Notes under the pieces: generated by a model | What the model saw: the letters and a program-made list of their open reading frames with translations, nothing else | Told to the model about the DNA's origin: nothing | The model's database searches: none | Part shown: positions 53,471 to 64,000 of the stretch, piece after piece | How the letters are laid out: each line of letters begins with the position of its first letter | Numbering within the stretch: position 1 is the stretch's first letter | Position numbers and translations under genes: made by a program | NCBI GenBank assembly: GCA_002007465.1 | Contig: LNAC01000770.1 | Location: forward strand, 508,090-572,089 | From: Ailurus styani | Lineage: Eukaryota; Chordata; Mammalia; Carnivora; Ailuridae | Direction: 5' to 3' | Length of the DNA stretch: 64,000 nt

Positions 53471-53819
53471 CATTATTGGATAATTTATAAATTATCCATT
53501 TATAAAAGTCTTGATTTGTAGTGTCTGACAATTTCTGTGGTGTAAATATTCCTACAGTGGCCAATGTCATGCTGTCAACATGACATAAACAGGGTCATAA
53601 CTGTCCTGAAGATTTAACAATTAGCTTTCTTGTGTGCTGATAAACTCAGGACTCAACACACCACTGCATGGATGGACATTGACTAGGGTAGGGAGACGGG
53701 GAGTGGTGAGCTAAGGACCTCAATGTTAAATAGGGTGTTTAGGGAAGACAACTCCATAGAGAGGAGGCAAAGGACTGAGCCTAGAGGATATCTGGGGAAA
53801 GAGCATTCTAGGCTATGTC

Positions 53820-54290
53820 AAGCAGGCTCTGAAATGGCCCTTAATGATCTCCACCTGGTATTCATGCTCTATGTAGTCTCCTCCCTCTGTGTGGGGCTGC
53901 ATAGGGTGATTTGCTTCTAATCAACATATTTTTTCTATGATAAGATTACAGTAAATTTTGACTTTGTTTTCCTAGCAGACTCTTTTTCAAGCTTTGAAGT
54001 GAGGACCTGAGGCCCTCAGTCCAACAACCCACAGAGAACTGAGTTTCAGTGATGATCAGGTGACTTGGAAGTGTGTCCTTTCCCAGTCAAGCCTTCATAT
54101 AAGGTCTTGGCCTGGCTGACAGCTTGATTGCAGCCTTGTGATATCCTGAAGTAGAGGACCAAGTTAAGCCATGCTCAGACTCTAGACCCACAGAAACTGT
54201 GAGATAATAAATGTGTGTTACTCTAAGCTGCTAAATTTTGTAATGATTTGTCATGCAACACTATATTGACAATAACTATACACTGACTGA
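53820..54290 (+). repeat. MLT1-type (ERVL-MaLR) solo LTR
   Basis: Has atgatctccacctggtattc near the 5' end, then agtcaagccttcatata, ttggcctggctgacagcttg and gaaactgtgagataataaat at the 3' end, the usual MLT1 landmarks. No internal coding sequence is attached. It interrupts the L2-like sequence. Confidence 0.75.
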
Positions 54291-54689
54291 GAGAACAAGT
54301 GCAAAATCCATGGGGTATGAATGTGCCTCGTGTGTTCTAGGCACAGCAAGGAATCCAGGGTGGCTGGCACAGAGAAAGGGAGGGAGGAACAGAAATAGAT
54401 TGAAATCAGGAAGGGAACCCAAGCCAGATGGTATAGGGCCTTACAGTCCCTGAAGCTGAGATGAACTAATCTGGTGAGAGAATTACAAGGGAATTCCTTT
54501 TTATTTTCTTAATGCCTCCCTTCAAGGACTTCTGGAAGAGGAGAACTGGAGTGCCCTGTGGTTTCCACAATGCGAGACTAAAGATCTTGGCTGAATTCTG
54601 CAGAGGTCCAGAGTTGTGGCAGCTGATGACAAGCTTGGAGTCATAAATCCTTGGCCTGGGACAGACTTTGTAGGGTAGAGGAAGCAGAC

Positions 54690-54810
54690 TGACTTTAGAG
54701 GTAGAATGCCTGGGTTGAGGCCTTGGCATTTTTGGTCACCAGCTGTGTGATACTGGGCAAATGGCTTAACCTTTCTGAGTCCTGAATTTCTCAAAAATAG
54801 AATGAAATAG
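54690..54810 (+). repeat. MIR SINE fragment
   Basis: agaatgcctgggttgaggcc followed by ccagctgtgtgatactgggc and ggcttaacctttctgagtcc matches the MIR order. Confidence 0.65.
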
Positions 54811-55566
54811 TAACACCAGCCTTCTTCAACAGGTTTCTTAAGAGGATCAAATAGAATTAATGTGCTTAGATACTTTAAAGAGATAAATATTCTAAAACAT
54901 TCTCATTATTTTTCAGGTCCCAGCCCCTGAAACTCAAGATTTAAAATCTCTTTTGGACTGTCTGAACCAAAGAAAACATTTCTGGAAAGTGGCATACTGA
55001 GTCTGGGAGCAAGAGGCTGAGGGTGGCAGTGGAGGTTTTAGCACATTTCAGTTGACACATGGGGTCCTGCATGTAGGAAGATGCTCAGTGTCTGCTTCTA
55101 GATTCCAATAAGAATAGAACTGGAAGAAACAGATTGAAATTATAGCAGGGAATATCTAGAGTAAACAATTACAATGCAGCATCGTCAACAAAGGTGAGAA
55201 CCTTAGGAGAACTGATCCAGGAGCTTGTGGAGTCTCCTTTCTTGTGTATTTATAAGAGGGAGAAAGCAATTTCCTTGGAAGTAGAAAAGATAAATGACTA
55301 CCCATTGTCCACATCTCAGCCAAGGATTCCTGAAGCAGGAGAAGTTTAATGGAAGACAAATGATTTAGTTGTTGGCTTATTTTAATTAATGTTATTCAAG
55401 TTTACTTTGCTTTTTCTTTGATGGTAACTTACAGTAATCCAGTTTCACAGATTCAATTCTTTAGGTCAGTAAATTTTTCTGAGGTTTTAGTCCAGTAGTT
55501 TTCAATCTTGGTGGTGCAGCAGAATCACTTAAGCATACAGGTAGATAGATGGATTGATAGATAGGC

Positions 55567-55605
<39 letters not shown>

Positions 55606-57523
55606 CAGATAATGGATCAATAGATGGATAAATAGATATTTGCATGGCACCCCCAGACCTTTTGAGGCAGAATCTTCTAGGATCTGAACTCTAAAGCTCC
55701 ACAGTTCACCCTGAAACATGACTCAAAAAGAAGATCACAAATGCCATCCAAATCACTCTGCAATGCCACATTATAAGCCTTGAGCTCAGCTGTTTCAGAA
55801 CTGTGTACTGCATTATTGAACTGACTTAAAGTATTGTTTTTGGGGGAAAGGCATACACTCTTTCAAAACAAGATGTGACTAAACTTGATTCTGCAAATTT
55901 TGTCAAAAAGTCCAACTAATTTCATGACAATTTCATGGCAATTCTATATAACAGATAGATAAGGAAAAATCTTGTATTTGATGAAAAAAACCTCTTCTGG
56001 CTATAAAGGACTGTTATGAAAAAGTCATTTCACTCCCCCTGTGTTCCAGCCTGGGGCATATATGGGATTAGAGCTAGGTGATGAAGATCTCTGTGACTTT
56101 TGGCTTGAAATTCACTGGGCAGAAGCCAGTTTCCACTTACACAGATGAAAGCCAAAGGAGATGGAAGGAATAGAGAAAACAGACATCTAAAGAACAGAAA
56201 AAGATGCTTGAAATTTCATATCCAACAAGCTCTAAGTTAAAAATCTCTTCAGAAAAGTCTTTGAGAAGTTTTAAGTAGGGCTTCTCACACCAAGATGTCT
56301 GGAACTTCACCCTGGTCTGCTCTAACATTCTGTGTGAACTCCCAGGAGGTTCCCATGCCCAAGATAACATTGCAGGTGAATGCATCCTTTTCCTACTATG
56401 CAAACAGGACTCATTGGTAACAGTTCAAAATTGTAAGAAAAATTTTTACTGTACCTCAGGTTTTGCACATCATTTTCCACATAACTAGATAAGACTTGAA
56501 ATGACTTTTTTAAGGAAAAAAATTTCCTACATAAAAAGTAAAAATTGTGTTGAGAATTTGTGCTACACATATATGCCGAGTGCTATTTCCAAATTCATCA
56601 AAACTGACATTGTATGGCATTCCCAAACCAAGCTTGTGGGATAGAGCTCCAGGGTCACTGTGCTCTTGTGTGCAGGTTTTTGGTGCCCAACCCCAAGGGG
56701 TGCCATTCTCATAGACCCAATGACAATACATGTTCTAGGACTGCATACTGCATAATATGCACAACTGTAGAGATGTACAGTGATGCTGAAACACCAGGGC
56801 ATAGCAGGGAGGCAGGGCTGGGGGCAGGAAGGAGGACCCCCAGCAATTTCACCCAGATGGAGTGGTATGTGAGAGAAAGTTCTGACCATAGAAAGAGGAA
56901 TATCTGGGGTGATGTCAGCATTATGGCAGTGTAAGTCATTCTTTTTTTCCCTTCCCTTTTAAACAACTAATTAGACAAACACTATGAGCTCAAATCCCTC
57001 AATGATTATGCCAAAGGAGCTGGGAGGACTCCTGTTCACCTATGCATTTGAAAATAAACAAACAAGCCTTAGTAAGAGTTCAAGATTCAAGGGAGTCAGT
57101 GAACCTGTCCCACCCTCACTCAACAAGGTGGGACAGGGACAGGGTGTGGGGGGTGGGGGAGGAACCTGGAAATTTCTGACTTGGGCAGATACCCATTAAT
57201 GAGAGAGAATTTGTGGAAGTGCAGCCTGTCTGAGAGGAGATTCCAGCAAGCCATCTAGTGAAAGAGAGATTATTTTGGATCCAGAGGAGAGGCAGGAACT
57301 CCTCTAGAGTCACTCCCCTCTCCAAGGTGACACTGCAAGGGGCAAAGCTGCACCCCTGTGGAGGAGGTAGAAAGCACAGAATGAGTGCCTTGGTATCCCA
57401 GTTGTGGGGGTTGCAGCTGGAGAAATCCATTTGTCTCCAGTAGCACCTTAATTTCTGAGGTAGGGCCTCCATGACTTGGAGGGAGAAAGGGAAGAAAGCA
57501 TTTAAAAATATCAAAAAGCATTA
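54811..57523. other. Intergenic region, no gene seen
   Basis: Unique-looking AT-rich sequence except for a tetranucleotide repeat. No supported exon. Confidence 0.45.
55543..55635. repeat. (GATA)n-type microsatellite
   Basis: About ten perfect gata/agat units (55565-55605) flanked by diverged gatg and gaca units. Confidence 0.95.
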
Positions 57524-57717
57524 TGGGGCACCTAGGTGGCATAGTCAGTTAAGTGCCCAACTCCTGGTTTCAGCTCAGGTCATGATCTCAGGGTTGTGAG
57601 GTCGAGTCCCACTAGGACTCCATGCTCAGCACAGAGTCTGCTTAAGACCCTCTCTGCCCCTCCTCCCCTCAAGTTCCTTCCACCCTCTATCTCTAAAATA
57701 AATAAATAGAAAATATA
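57524..57717 (+). mobile_element. Older carnivore SINE
   Basis: Head ggggcacctaggtggcatag, body with caggtcatgatctcagg, ending aaaataaataaatag. The flanks share a diverged atatcaaaa(a/t)gcatta duplication. More mutations than the young copies. Confidence 0.9.
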
Positions 57718-59475
57718 TCAAAATGCATTAAAGGAACTTGGTTCCTCCTGTCTGCTTCAGAATTCAGCAGGAAGTCCCCACAAGCCTCTGGGGGAATACC
57801 ACACTTGAGGATCTCTCCATCCAGGACTGCCAGCACCCCCAATGCCCTGAGTGCTAAAATCACATCCCAGCTCCATGTGTGCACTCCTGAGTGTAGCTGT
57901 GAAAGCAGGTTGGGTAATTAGAGTGCTCTCAGGAAAATGGACCACTGTCTGGGTGAAGAAAAGCCACAAATTGGAGGTATAGTGCCACCTCCTGGAAAAC
58001 AAGAGAGAGATTCCTGCAGCCAACCTGCTGAGTTATAGGAAGAGAAAACACAAAGGATAAGAATTTGTCCACAGGATAGAGCAAAATGAATGGAACAAGT
58101 TTAACCATAAGAAGCCTGGAAACCCCAGAGAAGCAACACCCAAGAAGAGTGCCCCATCTGAAGATAACCAGGAAAGATACTTCAAAGGTGAAAACAGCAG
58201 TGCAGATATAAGAGGAACTTTAAGAATCTAGAAAGTGTGCCATTACCAAAAGATATCAGTAATTCTCTAACTGAGCCCAAAGACAAAGAATTCTTAAATC
58301 TAGTTAATAAAGATTATTAGTTGACTGAAGAAACTCAACAAGGTATAAGAAAACTCATAAATACAGCTCATTAAGATTAGGAAAAATGAACAAAATGAAT
58401 CATTTGCAAAGGAGATTTTTTAAAAAATGAACAAAAACTTTGAAGCTGAAGAACTCAATGAATGGCATGAAGAATACAGTAGAGAGACTCTGAGGTAGAC
58501 TAAAGCAGATGGGAGATAGGATAAGTGACTTGGAAGAAGAAATTGTGAAATAACGCACTTACAAAAAAAAAGAGAAAAGAATAAGAATGGGGGGGGAAGC
58601 CTGCACAATCAATGGGACTCATTAAAAAAGATAAGCATTTGAATAATTGGGATTCCAGAAGGAGAAGAGAGGGAGAAGGGAACAGAACATTTATTTAAAG
58701 AAATAATAGCTGAAAACTTTCCAAGCCTGGGGAAATAGTTAAAAATCCAAATTCAAACAGCTAATAGGTCACCTGTTACCTCAAAGACACTCTCTAAGAC
58801 ATTATAAAGAAATTATCAAAAATCAAAGATATAGAAATAATACTAAGGTCAACTAGGGGGAAAATGTGTAACATACAAAGGAATCCCCATTAGGATAACA
58901 GGAAATTTCTAAGCAGAAATCCTATATGCCAGGAGAGAGTGGGATAACAGTCAAGTACTGACGGATAAAAATTTCCAGCCTAGAATACTCTACCCAACAG
59001 TTACCCTTCAAATATGAAGGAGAAATAAAGACTTTCCCAAACAAAAGCTGAAGAAATTCATCACTACTATACTTTTATAGCATACAAGTTAAAAGAATAG
59101 CTTATAGGTTATAGTATAAAGGTTAAGGAAAATAATTTAAAAAATAACTATTGTACTATTGTGACATTTGTTGACAAATACACAGCACAGAAAGAGGGTA
59201 AATTGTGACACCAAAGGTACAAAAGGGGAGGAGTAAAAGGATGGAAACTTTTTGGTGACTGAAGAAAAGTTGTTATCAGCATAAAATGGACTATTTTATC
59301 TACAAGACATTTTATGTAAACCTCATGGTAAACACAAGGCAAAAACTAAAGTAGATTAATGATATATTTTAAAAGGGGGAAATGGAGCATACCACCATGG
59401 AAAACCACCAATTTACAAAAATAAGCATAAATAGAGGGGGTGGGGTGGGGAATGGAAATAAAAAACAACAGGAAT

Positions 59476-59669
59476 GGGCGCCTGGGTGGCTCAGTGGGTT
59501 AAAGCTTCTGCCTTCGGCTCAGGTCATGATCTCAGGGTCCTGGGATCGAGGCCCGCATTGGGCTCTCTGCTCCGCAGGGAGCCTGCTTCCTCCTCTCTTT
59601 GCGTGCCTCTCTGTCTACTTGTAATCTCTCTCTCTGTCAAATAAATAAATAAAATCTTTAAAAAAAAAA
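59476..59669 (+). mobile_element. Young carnivore SINE in older LINE-1
   Basis: Head gggcgcctgggtggctcagt with near-consensus body and (taaa)n plus poly(A). The flanks share an acaggaa(t/a)-type duplication. Confidence 0.95.
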
Positions 59670-60491
59670 CAGGAAAGCAATCGCTGAAATGGCAGTAGTT
59701 CTTACATATCAACAATCACTCTAAATGTAAATGGATTGAATTCACCAATCAAAAGGCAAAGAGTGGCTGGATGGAAAACAAAAAACAAAAGACAAAAAAC
59801 CAAGACTGACTTATATACTGTCTATAAGAGACTCATTTTACCTTTAAAGACACACATAGACTCGAAATGAAGGGATGGAAATAGATCCTCAATGCAAGTG
59901 GAAACCAAAGAAAATGGGGGTGACCATAGTTATCTCAGATAAAATAGACTCTTAAGCCCAAAATGTTAATGAGAAACAACGAAGACCATTATATTTATCA
60001 AGATATAATAATTATAAATATATATGCATCTAACTTTGGAAGATATAAATATATTAAGCAAATACTAACAGATCTGAAGGGAAAATAAACAACAGTACAA
60101 TAACAATAGAGGACTTCAATAACCCAGTTTCAGCAGTGGATAAAATGGAAAATAAATAAGGAAACATTGTATTTGAACCATATTAGACCAAATGGACTTA
60201 ACAGACATATATAGAACATTTTATCCAACAGCAGCATAATACATATTCTTCTCAAGCACACATGGAACATTCCCCAAGATCATATGACAAGACGCAGAGT
60301 AAGTCTTAACACATTTAAGAAGATTGAAATCACATCAACTATCTTTTTCTGATCACAGTTTTGAAATCAGAAATCAACAAAAAGAGGGAATGTGGAAAAT
60401 CTGTGGAAACTAAACAATACACTTTTGAACAACCAAAGAGTTAAGAGACATCAAGAGGGAATTTTTAAAAATCTAGAAACAATTGAAAATG

Positions 60492-60690
60492 GAGGGCACC
60501 TGGGTGGCTCAGTGGGTTAAAGCCTCTGCCTTTGGCTCAGGTCATGATCTCCAGATCCTGGGATCGAGGCCCGCATCGGGCTCCCTGCTCGGCGGGGAGC
60601 CTGCTTCCTCCTCTCACTCTGCCTGCCTCTCCACCTATTTGTGATCTCTCTCTCTCTGTCAAATAAATAAAATCTTAAAAAAAAAAGAAG
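60492..60690 (+). mobile_element. Young carnivore SINE in older LINE-1
   Basis: Head gagggcacctgggtggctca, complete body, ending gtcaaataaataaaatctta plus poly(A). Confidence 0.95.
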
Positions 60691-60930
60691 AAAAAGGGAA
60701 ACACAACATACTAAAATTTATGGGGTGCTGCAAAAGCAGTTCTGAAGTAAAAGTCTATAGCAATAAATAAATACATAAAGAAATTAGAAAGATCGCAAAT
60801 AAGCTAACTACACCTCAAAGAACTAGAAAAAGAAGAATCTATCAAGTTCAGAGTTAGCAGAAGATGATAGTTAAAAAATAATGAAGATCAAAGAGGAAAT
60901 AAATGAAATATAGGTCAGAAAAACAATAGG

Positions 60931-61110
60931 GCTCCTGGGTGGCTCAGTGGGTTAAAGCCTCTGCTTTTGGCTCAGGTCATGATCTCAGGGTCCTGGGATC
61001 AAGGCCCGCATCGGGCTCTCTCCTCTCTCTGCCTGACTCTCTGCCTACTTGCAATCTCTCTCTGTCAAATAAATAAATAAATAAATAAATAATCTTTTAA
61101 AAAAAAAGAA
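60931..61110 (+). mobile_element. Carnivore SINE with internal deletion and exact TSD
   Basis: Head gctcctgggtggctcagtgg. It lacks about 20 bases of the gctcagcggggagcctgctt segment and has six taaa units. Flanked by agaaaaacaatag at 60918-60930 and 61111-61123. Confidence 0.95.
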
Positions 61111-62148
61111 AGAAAAACAATAGAAAGTATCAATAAAACTAGGAGCTCGTTTTTCAAAAACATAAAATCGACCAACCTTTAGTTAGACTAAGAAAAAAAT
61201 AAAGAAGACTCAAATAAATAAAATTAAAAGTGAAAGAGGAGTCATTCATGTTGATACTACTGAATACCTAGAATCATAAGGGACCACTACGAACAATGCC
61301 AACAAGTCAGATAATCTAAAAGAAATGCATAAGTTTCTAGAAACACACAACCTGAACTAGGAAGAAATAAAAAATGTGAATAGATCAATAATGAGTAAGA
61401 AGATTGAATCAGTAATCCAAACCTTCTAACACAGAAAACCCCAGAAGCAGATGGATTCACTGAATTCTACCAAACATTTAAAGGAAAGTGAACATCAATT
61501 CTTCTTAAACTCTTCCAAAGAGATTAAAAAGAAAGGAACTCTTAAAAACTCATTCTATGAAGCCAGCATTATTCTGCCATCAAAGCCAGATAAGGACACC
61601 ACAAGAAAATGATAGGCCATATGGCAAAATTGGACATGCAGCCTCATGCAGAAGAATGAAACTGGACTATTCTCTTCCACCATCCCCAAAGATAAACTCA
61701 AAATGGATGAAAAACCTAAATGCGAGACAGGAATCCATTAAAAGTCTAGAGGGAAAATAGGCAGTAACCTCTTCGACATTGGCCACAGCAACTTCTTGCA
61801 AGACATGTCTCCAAAGGGAAAGAAAACAAAAGCAAAAATGAATGATTGGGACTTCTTCAGGATAAAAAGCATCTGTACAGCCAAGGAAACAATCAAAACT
61901 AAAAAGTAGCCCACGAAATGGGAGAAGGTATTTGCAAATGACATTACAGATAAAGGGCTGGTATCCAAGATCTATGAAGAACTTCTCAAACTCAACACCA
62001 AAAAACCCAAATAATCCAGTCAGAAAATGGGCATAAGACATGAACAGACACTTCTCCAAAGAAGACATGCAAATGGCTAATAGACGCATGAAAAAATGCT
62101 CCACATCACTTGCCATCAGGGAAATGCCAATCAAAACCACGAAAAGAA

Positions 62149-62340
62149 GGTGCCTGGGTGGTTCAGTGGGTTAAAGCCTCTGCTTTCGGCTCAGGTCATG
62201 ATCTCAGGGTCCGGGGATTGAGGCCCACATCGGGCTCTCTGCTCCGCAGGGAGCCAGCTTCCTCCTCTCTCTGCCTGCCTCTCTGCCTACTTGTAATCTC
62301 TCTCTTTGTGTCAAATAAATAAATAAAATCTTAAAAAAAA
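62149..62340 (+). mobile_element. Carnivore SINE in younger LINE-1
   Basis: Head ggtgcctgggtggttcagtg, complete body, poly(A). The flanks share aaaaccac(g/a)aa(a/g)ag, a target duplication with small differences. Confidence 0.94.
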
Positions 62341-62810
62341 AAAACCACAAAGAGATACCACCTTACACCAGTCAGAATGCCTGAAATTAACAAGACAGGA
62401 AGCAACAAATGTTGGTGAGGTTTTGGAGAAAGGGGAACCCTCTTACACTGTTGGTGGGAATGCAAGCTGGTACAGCCACTCTGAAAGACAGGGTGGAGGT
62501 TCCTCAGGACTTTAAAAATAGAGGTACGTTATGACCCAGCAATTGCACTACTGGGTATTTTAACCCAAAGATACAGATGTAGTGAAAAGAACATTCCTCC
62601 AATGTTCATAGCAGCAATATCCACAATAGCCAAACTGTGGAAGAAGCCGAGATGTCCTTCAGTGGATGAATGGATAAAGAAGACGTGGTTCATATATACA
62701 AGGGAATATTACTCGGCCATCAGAAAGGATGAATATCTACCATTTCCATTGACAAGAATGGAATGGAGGATAATATGCTTAGTGAAATAAGTCAGTCAGA
62801 GAAACACATT

Positions 62811-63010
62811 TTTTTAAAGATTTTATTTATTTATTTGACAGAGAGCGAGACAGAGAGACAGTGAGAGAAGGAACACAAGCAGAGCGAGTGGGAGAAGGAG
62901 AAGCAGGCTTCCCGCTGAGGAGGGGCCTGATTTGGGGCTTGATTCTAGGACCCTGGAATCATGACCTGAGCCAAAGGCAGACGCTTAACGACTGAGCCAC
63001 CCAGGTACCC
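62811..63010 (-). mobile_element. Carnivore SINE, reverse orientation
   Basis: Poly(T)/aagattttatttattt start and gagccacccaggtacccc end. The flanks share agaa(a/g)caca. Moderately diverged. Confidence 0.93.
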
Positions 63011-63380
63011 CAAGAAGCACAATTATTATATGGTGTCCCTTATACGTGGAACATAAGGAATAATGCAGAGGACAATAGGTGTGGGGGAAAAAACTGAATG
63101 GGAAGAAATCAGAGAGAGAGACAAACCATATGAGACTCTTAGCTCTGGGAAACAAACTGAGGGCTGCAGAAAGGAAGTGGGGGGGGCAATGGGGTAATTG
63201 GGTGATGGGAATTAAAGAGACACGTGATATGATGAACACTTGGTGATACCGTCAACTAATGAATCACTGACCATTATGTCAAAAAGTAATGATGTACCAT
63301 ACTATACAGAAGCTAAAAAAAGAAAAAAAGAAAAGAAACACACAAATAAGCAAACAAGCAAAACAAAATAAAACAAAATC

Positions 63381-64000
63381 GGGGGAGCGGCAAGATAGCG
63401 GAGGAGTAGGAGACTGATTATCATCAGGTCCCAGGACTTCACCCAGAGAGCTATCAAACTATTCTGAACACCTACAAATTCCACCGGAGATCAAAGAGAA
63501 GAAGAGCAGCAATTCTAGGAACAGAAAATTGACCGCCTTCTGGAAGGTAGGACGTGCGGAGAAGTGAATCTGAGGTGACGGGAAGATAGACCCCGGGGGG
63601 AGGGGCCGGCTGCTGACAAGGGAGGGAGCAGCGGAGCACAGACTCGGAACTGTTAGAAGTCGGCTCCACTGAGGGACGTCGCCCCAGAGACCAAGCAGGG
63701 GGTGAAACCCCTGCAGGGACAGTGTGGTCTCAGGACCCACGGGGACACAAAAAGACCAGGGGTGTCTGAGTGTGACCGAGCCCCCAGGTCTCAGAGAGAA
63801 GCTGGCGGGAGAGACGGAGCTGAGCTGAGGTGTCTCTCAGCTCGGGGTTACCTTGGGCTGTGATCTGAAGTGCAGCCGGGCCACTGATCTGTGAGTGGGG
63901 ACCCCATGGGCGGCAGACCTGGAGAGACCCCCTCCTTCCTCCTCCGGGAGGAGCAGTGTGGGAGCGGCTGCAGGAATCTGCCGGGTTCAGAGATTCTAAA
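63381..64000 (+). mobile_element. 5' end of a young LINE-1, continues beyond window
   Basis: Starts gggggagcggcaagatagcg then gaggagtaggagactgatta and a GC-rich 5' UTR with several cg dinucleotides (for example gaccccggggggaggggccgg in part). This is the L1 5' UTR promoter type, so the element may be full length; coding capacity cannot be judged here. It follows directly on the A-rich tail of the previous L1. Confidence 0.88.

Larger units (their letters stand above)
58050..61629 (+). mobile_element. Older LINE-1 with ORF1 and ORF2 remnants
   Basis: ORF1-type sequence occurs at 58280-59060 (ttgggattccagaaggagaa, gaaataatagctgaaaactt). ORF2 starts near 59700 (tctaaatgtaaatggattga) and reaches about 61620. 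Frames are broken. Three SINEs are inserted. The left boundary is uncertain and may lie nearer 57000. Confidence 0.75.
61630..63340 (+). mobile_element. Younger 5'-truncated LINE-1 3' end
   Basis: Starts around catgcagaagaatgaaactg, continues through gataaagggctggtatccaa and tgacccagcaattgcactac, and ends at a tail of A-rich sequence near 63340. It carries SINEs at 62149 and 62811. Confidence 0.88.

Noticed and set aside
55543..55635. Possible CRISPR-like array
   Set aside because: Tetranucleotide microsatellite in a mammalian genome; no spacers.
61667..62140. 157-codon minus-strand frame
   Set aside because: Antisense shadow of LINE-1 ORF2 3' sequence.

Overview
The window is genomic DNA from a carnivoran mammal, most likely an arctoid and possibly a mustelid. 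The evidence is the many copies of the tRNA-derived carnivore SINE whose head reads gcgcctgggtggctcag and whose tail is (taaa)n plus poly(A), together with carnivore-type LINE-1 sequence and ancient mammalian repeats (MIR, L2, MLT1, MER5).

Left part (about 0.2-36.5 kb, minus strand): one long multi-exon gene transcribed right to left. A signal-peptide exon lies at 36463-36520. From there I could follow 33 further coding exons down to 705-904, and the gene runs off the left edge. The exons encode a long tandem series of cysteine-rich units with the recurring grammar C-x2-CPxG-x-[FYH]-C and PCPxGT[FYW], the signature of ephrin-receptor-like GCC2/GCC3 repeats. At every junction the partial codon left by one exon is completed by the next, and nearly all splice sites are canonical, so the model is self-consistent over about 5.16 kb of coding sequence (about 1,720 codons). 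I do not recognise a named gene and give no symbol.

The main result is that this otherwise well-preserved gene appears broken in this sequence. There is an in-frame TAG at the first full codon of exon 2 (34775-34777) and a one-base deficit in each of exon 22 (near 11141-11146) and exon 30 (near 4819-4821). Exon phases on both sides demand a different frame in each of those two exons, while the other exons keep frame. This looks like a young unitary pseudogene, or less likely a functional gene with several sequence errors or unusual splicing. A few further exons have lost canonical cysteines.

Right part (36.5-64 kb): no gene found. It is AT-richer and dominated by LINE-1: a near full-length but decayed element (39.6-46.1 kb), 5'-truncated elements (46.8-48.6 kb and 61.6-63.3 kb), an older element (58-61.6 kb), and the 5' end of a younger L1 starting at 63381 and leaving the window. 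SINEs, several with clear target-site duplications, are nested in these. An MLT1-type LTR sits inside an L2 fragment at 53.3-54.5 kb. Microsatellites are present at 39.24, 48.53 and 55.55 kb.
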